Source: AE-B3B sp964543295 (GTDB lineage: Bacteria > Aerophobota > Aerophobia > Aerophobales > AE-B3A). Taken from it: 64,000 nt of DNA. Every line of letters starts with the position of its first letter. The stretch's first letter is position 1. The DNA lies in the NCBI GenBank assembly GCA_964543295.1, contig CAZIXA010000001.1:186001-250000 (forward strand), in the 5' to 3' direction. The notes under the pieces were generated by a model, which did not search any database, was not told the origin of the DNA, and saw only the letters and a list, made by a program, of their open reading frames with translations. Positions 42,956 to 50,060 of the stretch are shown here, in pieces. Made by a program: the position numbers and the translations under genes.

Positions 42956-44188
42956 TCACTCTTTAGTAGATCTTAACACTAGAGTCTTGCTACCATACAC
43001 TAGCAGCCCTACTCCAGTGAGGTAGAAGATACTCTGAATAGGTAGCCATGCACCTAATACTCCGGCTAGCCAAATACAAAATAGAAAAGACAAGTTAATT
43101 ATTACCTCTAGGGCAGAGAAAACTCTACCTCGAATTCTATCCGGGGTTAGCTCTTGAGTCAAGGTGTACGCGGCTATCATAATAGGAGAAGCAATAAATC
43201 CGATAGTACTTACTCCCACGGACAACAAGAAAAGAGACTTGCTTCCTCCTAGAAGAACAGCACAGACTCCACAGGTGAGGGTTCCCCCCACAATAATTTT
43301 TTCTCGTTCAATTTGCTCTCCAAAATGCCCATAAATGAGAGATCCGCCCAGCATTCCTATTCCAAGGAAGGTAGCAAGGACGCTCAGGCCAATAGTTCCT
43401 AAATTTAGAGCCTTAGTGACAAAAACTGTAACCAAAAGATACCCAATACCACTGGCTCCCATGAGGATAAATAAACTTGTCGCAATAAATCTAACTCTTT
43501 TTTTCTTTCTGATGAAATTTAATCCCGCCACGAGTTCTTTGGCCACTCTTCTAATTCCGCCTTTGCTCTCTTCTGGAGGAGCTTCTTTAATCCTGATAGC
43601 AAGTACAGCCAGCCCAGAAAGAAGAAAACTAAGGGAATCAAGATAAAAGCTCATCTTCGTTCCTGTCCAGGCTACTATTATCCCCCCTGCTGTGACTCCT
43701 CCAATCATAGCTATCAAGCGGGTAATGTTGGAGAGAGAGTTGGCAGCCAGAAGTTCTCTCTTTTTGACTAGATTGGGGATAATTGCCGATTTAGCAGGAG
43801 AAAAGAAACAGGTTACGGCAAATACCACGAATATAACCCCATAAATAGACCACATGCCGTCTGTATAATCTGCCAGAAGAGGGATAAGTAAAATCAAACC
43901 AGCTCGTAGAAGATCAGTGGCGATGAGAGTTTTTTTGCGACTCCATCTATCCACATAAACTCCAGCCAGAGGACTAAAAAGTAATATGGGGAGAGTGGAA
44001 AAAAAAAAGAGATTTCGCACTACCGGGACAGAATGAGAGAGAGAAATCCCCGCTGTTTGTTTTAAATACAAGCCTATGAGGGCCATCTGAGCTAGACGGT
44101 CCCCAAACTGAGAAATGATTTGTCCTATCCAAAGAGCCAAAAAATTCCCATTTTTTAAAACTCTAAGAAAACTACCTTGTGGTTCCAT
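42956..44188 (-). CDS. Major facilitator superfamily transporter (MFS_3-like)
   Basis: The 410-residue protein has about twelve membrane spans. The MFS loop motif appears as AGVYVDRWSRKKTLIATDLLR between spans 2 and 3, and the start LWIGQIISQFGDRL is typical of the MFS_3/enterobactin-exporter-like group. Substrates in that group include siderophores and drugs. With lipid genes next to it, a lipid flippase role (as in LplT fusions) is possible but unproven. It leads the MFS, acyltransferase, glycosyltransferase, V-ATPase C gene set. A weak promoter (TTGACA, 17 bp, TAGTTT) lies upstream. Confidence 0.85.
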   Translation of the reverse strand: MEPQGSFLRVLKNGNFLALWIGQIISQFGDRLAQMALIGLYLKQTAGISLSHSVPVVRNLFFFSTLPILLFSPLAGVYVDRWSRKKTLIATDLLRAGLILLIPLLADYTDGMWSIYGVIFVVFAVTCFFSPAKSAIIPNLVKKRELLAANSLSNITRLIAMIGGVTAGGIIVAWTGTKMSFYLDSLSFLLSGLAVLAIRIKEAPPEESKGGIRRVAKELVAGLNFIRKKKRVRFIATSLFILMGASGIGYLLVTVFVTKALNLGTIGLSVLATFLGIGMLGGSLIYGHFGEQIEREKIIVGGTLTCGVCAVLLGGSKSLFLLSVGVSTIGFIASPIMIAAYTLTQELTPDRIRGRVFSALEVIINLSFLFCIWLAGVLGAWLPIQSIFYLTGVGLLVYGSKTLVLRSTKE

Positions 44189-44205
44189 TTATTTTCGTTT
44201 TTTTT

Positions 44206-44234
44206 AAACTATCATATACCCTACCCCCTGTCAA
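44206..44234 (-). promoter_or_regulatory. Possible promoter of the MFS-acyltransferase operon
   Basis: On the minus strand TTGACA (44229-44234) is followed after 17 bp by TAGTTT (44206-44211), about 20 bp before the MFS ATG. The -35 box is perfect and the -10 box weak (three of six). Confidence 0.4.
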
Positions 44235-44239
44235 GAAGA

Positions 44240-44450
44240 CTTCGGGCTTTCTCTTCCGTCGCTGTAGATGCTCTTTAGATTATTCTGCTCGGTCTTCTCG
44301 TTCGGGAAAAATTTAAACTCGTCGCTGCCTGCGGCACCTTACGGACGCTCCTCAAACAGTAAATTTTTCTTTTTCTTCGCCTCGAAGACCTCGTTAAGGT
44401 AGACCATCTAAGGCTCCGGCTGCGCCACCTTCGGTCCAGGGAAATGCCCT
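44240..44450. repeat. Large imperfect palindrome, non-coding
   Basis: The 365-bp gap between the MFS gene and ispE holds no gene. Its central part is an imperfect inverted repeat. GAAAAATTTA (44306-44315) is matched exactly by TAAATTTTTC (44360-44369). Outside these, GGTCTTCTCG is partly matched by CTCGAAGACC. Between the arms is a G+C-rich loop with CTGCCTGCGGCACC. It could be a decayed mobile element or a structured RNA. Confidence 0.45.
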
Positions 44451-44505
44451 CAGTAGCGAATTATAGGCATAATTTCCCTTTATGATTAAGAAAATTTTGG
44501 GACTC

Positions 44506-44535
44506 TTGACAGGTGCTCCTATTTCTTTATCTTAT
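44506..44535 (+). promoter_or_regulatory. Probable promoter of ispE-spoVG
   Basis: A perfect TTGACA (44506-44511) is followed after 18 bp by TCTTAT (44530-44535; four of six). The ribosome-binding site AGGAG and the ispE ATG at 44554 follow at once, giving a very short leader. Confidence 0.55.
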
Positions 44536-44553
44536 GAAGAATAGGAGACATTA

Positions 44554-45426
44554 ATGAAGGGACAGCTAACCGTTAAAGCAGCGGCTAAGGTCAACCTCTA
44601 TTTAGATGTGCTGGGAAAGCGGAACGACGGTTATCACGAGATCGAGTCGATTATGCAGTCGGTAACCTTATATGACAGACTTGTTTTCAGACCTCTCAAG
44701 CAGGAAATCATAATCTGGTCCGATAATCCTAAAATCCCTTCAGGAAAAGAGAATCTTTGTTATCAAGCTGCTGAGCTTTTTTTAAAGAAGGCGAAGCTCA
44801 AAAAAGGAGTGCGAATCGAGATTTATAAAAGTATCCCTGAAAAATCAGGATTAGGAGGAGGTAGTGTTGATGCTGCGGCTACCCTTTGGGGAATGAATAA
44901 ATTGTTTGAAACAGAAATTCCTCTCCTTGATCTCTCAAAATTGGCTAAGTTGTTGGGAGCAGATGTTCCCTTCTGTTTAAAAGGAGGAACATCATTGGTT
45001 AGAGGAAAAGGAGAGGCTCTTATTCCGCTTCCTCCTATAAGAGATGGATGGTTAGTCTTGCTAGATCCGGGAATTCCTGTCTCTACTTCTTGGGTCTACC
45101 AGAAGATAAGAGTGAGATTGACAGAAAAGAGATTAAGCGCTAAACTCCTTACTAATTTGGTAAAGAAGCAAGGCTTACTCGGAATAAGCTTGTCTTTATA
45201 TAACAAATTGGAAGAAATAGTTCTTAAAAAGTTTCCCTTAATTAAAGTGATTAAAGAGGAGATGATCAAGGCAGGAGCAAAAGGGGCTATCATGACCGGG
45301 AGTGGATCTGTTATCTTTGCTGTAGCAGAGAGAAAGGAGGAGGGTGAAAGGATCCTCAGTAAATTGAAAAAAAGAGGAAGTGTCTACCTGGTGCAACCCA
45401 CAGATAAAAATCTTAAGGAGGGTTAG
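44554..45426 (+). CDS. ispE: 4-diphosphocytidyl-2-C-methyl-D-erythritol kinase
   Basis: IspE phosphorylates CDP-methylerythritol, the fourth MEP step, between the enzymes encoded at 6227 and 6916. The 290-residue GHMP kinase has KAAAKVNLYLDVLGKRNDGYHE at the N-terminus (split here as KVNLYLDV and RNDGYHE). The ATP loop SGLGGGSVDAAATLWG lies around residue 99, and the late GAKGAIMTGSGSVIFA is typical. The ATG has AGGAG six bases upstream. spoVG follows by 1 bp. Confidence 0.95.
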   Translation: MKGQLTVKAAAKVNLYLDVLGKRNDGYHEIESIMQSVTLYDRLVFRPLKQEIIIWSDNPKIPSGKENLCYQAAELFLKKAKLKKGVRIEIYKSIPEKSGLGGGSVDAAATLWGMNKLFETEIPLLDLSKLAKLLGADVPFCLKGGTSLVRGKGEALIPLPPIRDGWLVLLDPGIPVSTSWVYQKIRVRLTEKRLSAKLLTNLVKKQGLLGISLSLYNKLEEIVLKKFPLIKVIKEEMIKAGAKGAIMTGSGSVIFAVAERKEEGERILSKLKKRGSVYLVQPTDKNLKEG

Positions 45427-45427
45427 G

Positions 45428-45685
45428 GTGAAGATCTCGGAAGTGAAAATAAGGAAGGTTGAGGGTAAAGACAAGTTTAAAGCCTGGGCAACTATTACTT
45501 TTGATAATTCTTTCCGTGTCCACGGGCTAAAGGTTATTGAAGGAAAGAATGGACCTTTTGTGGCTATGCCCTCTCGCAAATTGCCCAATGGAGAATTCAT
45601 AGATACAGCCTATCCTCTTAATGAAGAATTAAGGGAAACAATTCAAAAGGAAGTCCTTTTAGAGTATAGCCGGGAAGAAAGCTAA
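45428..45685 (+). CDS. spoVG: SpoVG family RNA/DNA-binding regulator
   Basis: SpoVG binds nucleic acids and tunes expression in many bacteria, including non-sporulating ones. From GTG 45428, with AAGGAGG 5 bp upstream, the protein has 85 residues. It has the family text KISEVKIRKVEG, then ITFDNSFRVHGLKVIEG, FVAMPSRKLPNGEFIDTAYP and a final helix. The frame extends upstream inside ispE, but the GTG has the ribosome-binding site and the usual N-terminus. The ispE-spoVG order is also found in Firmicutes. Confidence 0.94.
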   Translation: MKISEVKIRKVEGKDKFKAWATITFDNSFRVHGLKVIEGKNGPFVAMPSRKLPNGEFIDTAYPLNEELRETIQKEVLLEYSREES

Positions 45686-45803
45686 GATGCCTATCGACTG
45701 TTACTTCTCGTCGGGCCCTAGAAGAAGTGGGCCCTGAGGATTTATTAAAATAGGGAGTAGGTAGCAATTTCGTAAACTTTGATGCTGAGAAAAGAAAAAA
45801 CAA

Positions 45804-46700
45804 ATGGAAAACTTGAAGGCTGGATTTATTACTTTAATAGGTAAACCTAATGCAGGAAAATCGACTTTAATCAATCAGTTGGTAGGAGAAAAGATTGCTA
45901 TTACTTCGACTAAGCCTCAAACCACTCGAAACGTCGTCAGGGGAGTGGTAACCTTTGATGAAGCTCAGGTGGTCTTTCTGGACACACCTGGGATAACCAA
46001 TCTCACCCAGGTCAAAAATCTGGTGGACAAGCACATGATAGAAGAGGCACTTAGGAGTCTAGAGGGAGTGGATTTAATAGCGGTAATAGTGGAACCCTCT
46101 ACTGTTTCACCTGAGGATCGGTTTATTTTAGAGAATTTAAAAAATATACCTAAGCCTGTTTTTCTAGTTATCAACAAAATAGATAAAATAAAGCCACATA
46201 AGCTAGATTCTATAAAAAGTGAATATGAGACCCTTTTTTCTTTTGTTAAAATTGTTCCCATCTCGGCCAAAAAAGGAACTAATCTTTCTATCTTAATGGG
46301 AGAAATGATCCAGCATCTTCCCCTTCATCCTGCCTATTATGGTTCAGATTTCATTACTGATCAACCAGAACGTATTCTGGTAGGGGAATTAATTAGAGAA
46401 AAGATCTTCGATCTTACCCATGATGAAATACCATATTCGGTGATGCTTAAGGTAGATCAATTTGAAGAAAGACCCAAAAATTTAATTTATATCCGGGCAT
46501 CCATTTATGTCGAACAGGTTTCCCAAAAGGGGATTTTAATCGGCAAATCGGGAAAAATGATAAAAAAAATAGGTAGTCTAGCTAGAAAGGAGATAGAAAA
46601 GCACCTTGGCTGTCAAATCTACCTAGATCTATGGGTAGGGATCAAAAAGCACTGGCGCAGGCGTACGGAATCTCTTAAGGAACTAGGATATAAGATATAA
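45804..46700 (+). CDS. era: GTPase Era
   Basis: Era is an essential GTPase that binds the 3' end of 16S rRNA during small-subunit assembly. The 298-residue protein has G1 GKPNAGKST, G3 DTPG, G4 NKID and the C-terminal KH domain with GILIGKSGKMIKKIG. It ends 11 bp from the end of the convergent proB gene. No terminator hairpin with a T-run was found in that gap. Confidence 0.96.
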   Translation: MENLKAGFITLIGKPNAGKSTLINQLVGEKIAITSTKPQTTRNVVRGVVTFDEAQVVFLDTPGITNLTQVKNLVDKHMIEEALRSLEGVDLIAVIVEPSTVSPEDRFILENLKNIPKPVFLVINKIDKIKPHKLDSIKSEYETLFSFVKIVPISAKKGTNLSILMGEMIQHLPLHPAYYGSDFITDQPERILVGELIREKIFDLTHDEIPYSVMLKVDQFEERPKNLIYIRASIYVEQVSQKGILIGKSGKMIKKIGSLARKEIEKHLGCQIYLDLWVGIKKHWRRRTESLKELGYKI

Positions 46701-46711
46701 ATTTGGAGATA

Positions 46712-47830
46712 CTATAATATCACCAGATTATCTCGATGGATGACCTCGTCATAATATTTGTATCCGAGCTGAGATTTAATAAGATGGCTTTTAATTCCTT
46801 TTATTTTTTCCAGTTCTTGCGATGAATAGTAGGTAATGCCCCGGGCAAACTCTCTATTATCTTTATCTAATAAGCTTACCGAGTCACCGACTTCAAATTT
46901 CCTTTTTACCTCAATTACGCCGGAGGGAAGAAGACTTCTCCCTTCTTGAAGCAAGGCTCTTTTAGCACCTTTATCTACTACAATCTTACCCTTAAGGAAG
47001 TGGCCATAAGCAATCCACCTCTTGCGGGAAGTAAGCCGATTCTGCTGGGGAAGAAAGAGAGTTCCTACCTCTTTTCCAGCAAAAAGCTGGGGTAAAAAAT
47101 CTCTATCCTTACCTCCTACAATTACTGGAATACCCGAACGAGTAGCTATTTTTGCCGCTTTTATCTTAGTTTGCATTCCTCCTATTCGTCCTTCTACCGA
47201 GGTGGACTGAGCAACCTCTTCCATTTCTTCGCTTATGTAAGAGACTTTTCTGATTAGTTTTGCCTTCGGGTTTCTTCTTGGGTCCTCACTATATACGCCT
47301 TTTATATCCGAAAGAATTACCAGGAGATCCGCATCTACCAGACCTGCAACTAAGGCCGAAAGTGTATCGTTATCTCCGAACTTAATCTCTTCCACAGCGA
47401 CTGTATCATTCTCATTAACCACCGGGATAATTTTAAGCCTGAGAAGAGTAAGGAGAGTATTACGAGCGTTCAAGTAAGAAGAACGGCTGGAAAGATCCGC
47501 AGCACTTAAGAGCACCTGTCCTACAGAAATATGGTATTGTTGGAAAAATTGACAGTAAAGATTCATCAGATGGGTTTGCCCTACACTAGCGAGAGCTTGC
47601 TTGGAAGGAATGGCATCAAAATTTTTTCTTGTTCCCAACTCTCTTCTCCCCATACCAATGGCTCCTGAACTAACCAAAACAACCTCCATGCCTCTTTCAG
47701 ACAAGACAGAAATATCTCTGACTAGCTCCTCTATAAAGGTTAACTCGGGACTATGATCTTCCTTTAGTAAAAGGCTGCTTCCCACCTTTATGGTGACTCT
47801 ATTTATAGAAGTAGCAAATCGATGCCGCAC
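46712..47830 (-). CDS. proB: Glutamate 5-kinase with C-terminal PUA domain
   Basis: ProB phosphorylates glutamate in the first step of proline synthesis. The 372-residue protein has the amino-acid kinase fold (TIKVGSSLLL, VLVSSGAIGMGRREL, VPVVNENDTVAVEEI-type loop near residue 140). A PUA domain follows from about residue 280 (KGAKRALLQEGRSLLPSGV). The start is GTG with GAGGT upstream. proA is not next to it. queH lies 13 bp upstream in the same direction. Confidence 0.95.
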   Translation of the reverse strand: MRHRFATSINRVTIKVGSSLLLKEDHSPELTFIEELVRDISVLSERGMEVVLVSSGAIGMGRRELGTRKNFDAIPSKQALASVGQTHLMNLYCQFFQQYHISVGQVLLSAADLSSRSSYLNARNTLLTLLRLKIIPVVNENDTVAVEEIKFGDNDTLSALVAGLVDADLLVILSDIKGVYSEDPRRNPKAKLIRKVSYISEEMEEVAQSTSVEGRIGGMQTKIKAAKIATRSGIPVIVGGKDRDFLPQLFAGKEVGTLFLPQQNRLTSRKRWIAYGHFLKGKIVVDKGAKRALLQEGRSLLPSGVIEVKRKFEVGDSVSLLDKDNREFARGITYYSSQELEKIKGIKSHLIKSQLGYKYYDEVIHRDNLVIL

Positions 47831-47843
47831 TATTCTACCTCCC

Positions 47844-48431
47844 TCAAAAAGGGCTGCTTATGCTATGATGAATTTTTCCTCTGAAGGGTTCCTTAAGCCA
47901 ATTACTTTTCCGATACCTTTCAGCCTCGCTGTAAATGCATCCGCAATACTTCTGATGATATAAACCCATCTTTTTTGAAAGTTCTCTGCCTTTCCGCCAC
48001 CCTTCCTCTATCTTTTTTAAATAAGGCTTAACCCCATATTCTTTACCTAATACCTCCATTAATTCTCCCAGTAATTTTTGGTCTTGATGAGGAGAGATCA
48101 TTAGGGTTGAACCAAAATAGTCAAATTTTCCTTTGCGAGCAAATATAGCCGTCTGCCTCAAACGTAGCTCATAACAAAGAAAACATCGCTTAGATTCTCG
48201 ATACACCACCCTGCGAAGAAAACCTTTAAGATCATATTCATCTTTGTAAATAATTCTCACCTTCTCTTTTTTCGCCCATAATTTGACCGCCTCTAAACGC
48301 TTTTGGTATTCTGAGAAGGGATGGATATTGGGATTATACCAAAATCCCATGAGTTCCTCAAATTCCTCTCTTAGCTTGACAAAGGGATAGACTGCACAGG
48401 GAGCACAACAGAGGTGAAGAAGAATTTTCAT
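47844..48431 (-). CDS. queH: Epoxyqueuosine reductase QueH
   Basis: QueH makes the queuosine base of tRNA by reducing epoxyqueuosine, replacing QueG in many bacteria. The 195-residue protein (formerly DUF208) begins ILLHLCCAPCAVYP with the conserved CCxxC. It has CFLCYELR near residue 86 and YHQKYCGCIYS near residue 166, which together form the iron-sulfur and iron sites. No other queuosine genes are near. Its ATG follows the SagB-type gene by 12 bp. Confidence 0.93.
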   Translation of the reverse strand: MKILLHLCCAPCAVYPFVKLREEFEELMGFWYNPNIHPFSEYQKRLEAVKLWAKKEKVRIIYKDEYDLKGFLRRVVYRESKRCFLCYELRLRQTAIFARKGKFDYFGSTLMISPHQDQKLLGELMEVLGKEYGVKPYLKKIEEGWRKGRELSKKMGLYHQKYCGCIYSEAERYRKSNWLKEPFRGKIHHSISSPF

Positions 48432-48443
48432 GGAGAAGACCTT

Positions 48444-49154
48444 TTATTTCACATATCCCACAGGAAGGACATAGAGTGGCTTATAGTTTTTGGGTAGGCT
48501 CAGCAAGCGGGAAACTTCCTCGTCCCAGAATGCTCCAATGGGGACAGTTCCCAGGCCCAAGGCCACTACCTGAAGACAGATATTTTCTCCCACATACCCC
48601 ACTTCTATATGAACATACCTCAATCCTCTTTCTCCATATTTTGCGGTAGTTCTTTCATATTCTGCTGCTATTACTACCGAGACAGGGGCATCGGCAATGA
48701 ACATCTGCCCCAGGCATGCCTTCGCTAAAGCCATCTGATAATTACCTCTTAGCATAAGATATGGGGTATGGTTATCCGGATGATAATGATATACTCCAGC
48801 TTCGAGTTCTTCAACTTTCTTAACCACAAGATAAAGCTCCAGAGGATAAAGAGCTCCAGCCGATGGTGCTGCTCTTTTAAATCCTTTTTCCTCGGTAATA
48901 CCTTGAGCAGCCCAGAGAATCTGCGAGACTTGCCTTAAGGATAAAGCCCTCTCCTGAAAATCCCTTTCTGATCTTCTTTTCTTAATCGCCTCCTCAAGGG
49001 AGATTTTTCCCTTCACTATGGGCGGAGGTAGCTTTATGGTCTTGATTTCATTAGCTGCTTCGGTTTGCATAAAGGAAAATCCAGAAAAGAGCAAGGCTGC
49101 ACCTCCTACAAAGCCAATCGTCATAATCTGGGCTACTATACTTTTTATCCTCAT
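48444..49154 (-). CDS. SagB-type (nitroreductase-fold) flavoprotein with signal peptide
   Basis: From ATG 49154 the 236-residue protein starts with a Sec-type signal or membrane anchor (MRIKSIVAQIMTIG, then a hydrophobic stretch to about residue 30). The FMN-dependent SagB/ThcOx fold follows: RRSERDFQERALSL, LWAAQGIT, APSAGALYPLELYLVV, DAPVSVVIAAEYER and VALGLGTVPIGAF. Family members oxidise azolines in peptide modification, but many stand-alone exported members have no known substrate. A TTG at 49211 would extend the N-terminus and is less likely. No azoline-forming cyclodehydratase is nearby. Confidence 0.82.
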   Translation of the reverse strand: MRIKSIVAQIMTIGFVGGAALLFSGFSFMQTEAANEIKTIKLPPPIVKGKISLEEAIKKRRSERDFQERALSLRQVSQILWAAQGITEEKGFKRAAPSAGALYPLELYLVVKKVEELEAGVYHYHPDNHTPYLMLRGNYQMALAKACLGQMFIADAPVSVVIAAEYERTTAKYGERGLRYVHIEVGYVGENICLQVVALGLGTVPIGAFWDEEVSRLLSLPKNYKPLYVLPVGYVK

Positions 49155-49387
49155 TCTACGCCAAATCTTTTCAGATTTGGAAGAAAAGGAAGGAGGCAAC
49201 AGGTATCCCAAGAAAACAATATTTAATATTTAAACCTTCCCAGAGGTTGGTCTGTAGGCCAATTACGTCAACGCAAGTTTTCAGCTTATCCAGCTCTCTC
49301 TTAACAGATAGTATGTACCTCCCCTCTTACCTTTAAAAAGTCTTCCTGCTGCGGCCACAATTATTCTACCAGCTTCTTCCGTTTCTT

Positions 49388-49963
49388 TTAAAATCTATAT
49401 CCAACCAAAATCGTGAATCCACCTGCCTCTACTCCTTTTACATCTGCTGTGCTGTACTTTGCTTCGGCAAAGAGGTTTTTTCCCAGAGTAATTCCTCCCT
49501 GAACATGAAATCCAACGTCTGATTCCTCCTCACTTACACCAAAGATGGGTATACCCGCCCATCCTACCTCGTACTCGACCTTCGCCAAATAATACCCTAT
49601 ACCCGCTCCTATATAAGGGGAAAAGCCTTCCCTTCCGGGAAAGAAGTAGAGAAAAGTCGCAGTAAGAGGGATAACGCTCCATGTGGCTTTGGCTGTTACT
49701 CCATAAGCAGTTTCCTTTTTTTCTTTGGAAAAATACTCTGCTCCAATACCAATTCCATAAGGTGGAAAAGCCCAAAGGTAATCTAGTCCAAAAGTGAAGT
49801 CGCTTCCCCAAATATCTTCGACATCCTTATCACCGGGCATAAAATAGCCCACTTTTGGCGCAAATCCTGATTTTGGCTGAGCCTGAGCAAGACCCGTCAA
49901 ACCCAGGATTAGCCCCACTATCAATAACATTACCGCCACCTTCTTACATCTTTTTAGACTCAT
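49388..49963 (-). CDS. Outer-membrane beta-barrel protein
   Basis: The 191-residue protein has a clear signal peptide (hydrophobic core LLIVGLILGLTGL, cut after AQA near residue 28). Alternating beta-strand text follows, such as YGIGIGAEYFSK, FSPYIGAGIGYYLAKVEY and FAEAKYSTADVKG. It ends in a C-terminal phenylalanine (ILVGYRF), the usual signal for BAM-dependent insertion. It resembles the eight-stranded OmpW/OmpA-like small barrels. The ribosome-binding site AAAGGAGGA and leader closely match those of the CsgG-like gene upstream, suggesting joint expression. Confidence 0.82.
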   Translation of the reverse strand: MSLKRCKKVAVMLLIVGLILGLTGLAQAQPKSGFAPKVGYFMPGDKDVEDIWGSDFTFGLDYLWAFPPYGIGIGAEYFSKEKKETAYGVTAKATWSVIPLTATFLYFFPGREGFSPYIGAGIGYYLAKVEYEVGWAGIPIFGVSEEESDVGFHVQGGITLGKNLFAEAKYSTADVKGVEAGGFTILVGYRF

Positions 49964-50060
49964 TCAAATCCTCCTTTTCTCGTTGCAACGAATGATGTTC
50001 GGTTAATTTGTTATTTTCAGTCTCTGGATAAAACGTTCTTCACCTCCTTTTTCTTCTGAC

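Noticed and set aside
45688..45753. A 21-codon frame between spoVG and era.
   Set aside because: No ribosome-binding site and no recognisable sequence. The GGGCCC pair in it is palindromic but does not form a terminator.
46701..46711. A bidirectional terminator between convergent era and proB.
   Set aside because: The gap is only 11 bp and holds no stem-loop with a T-run.
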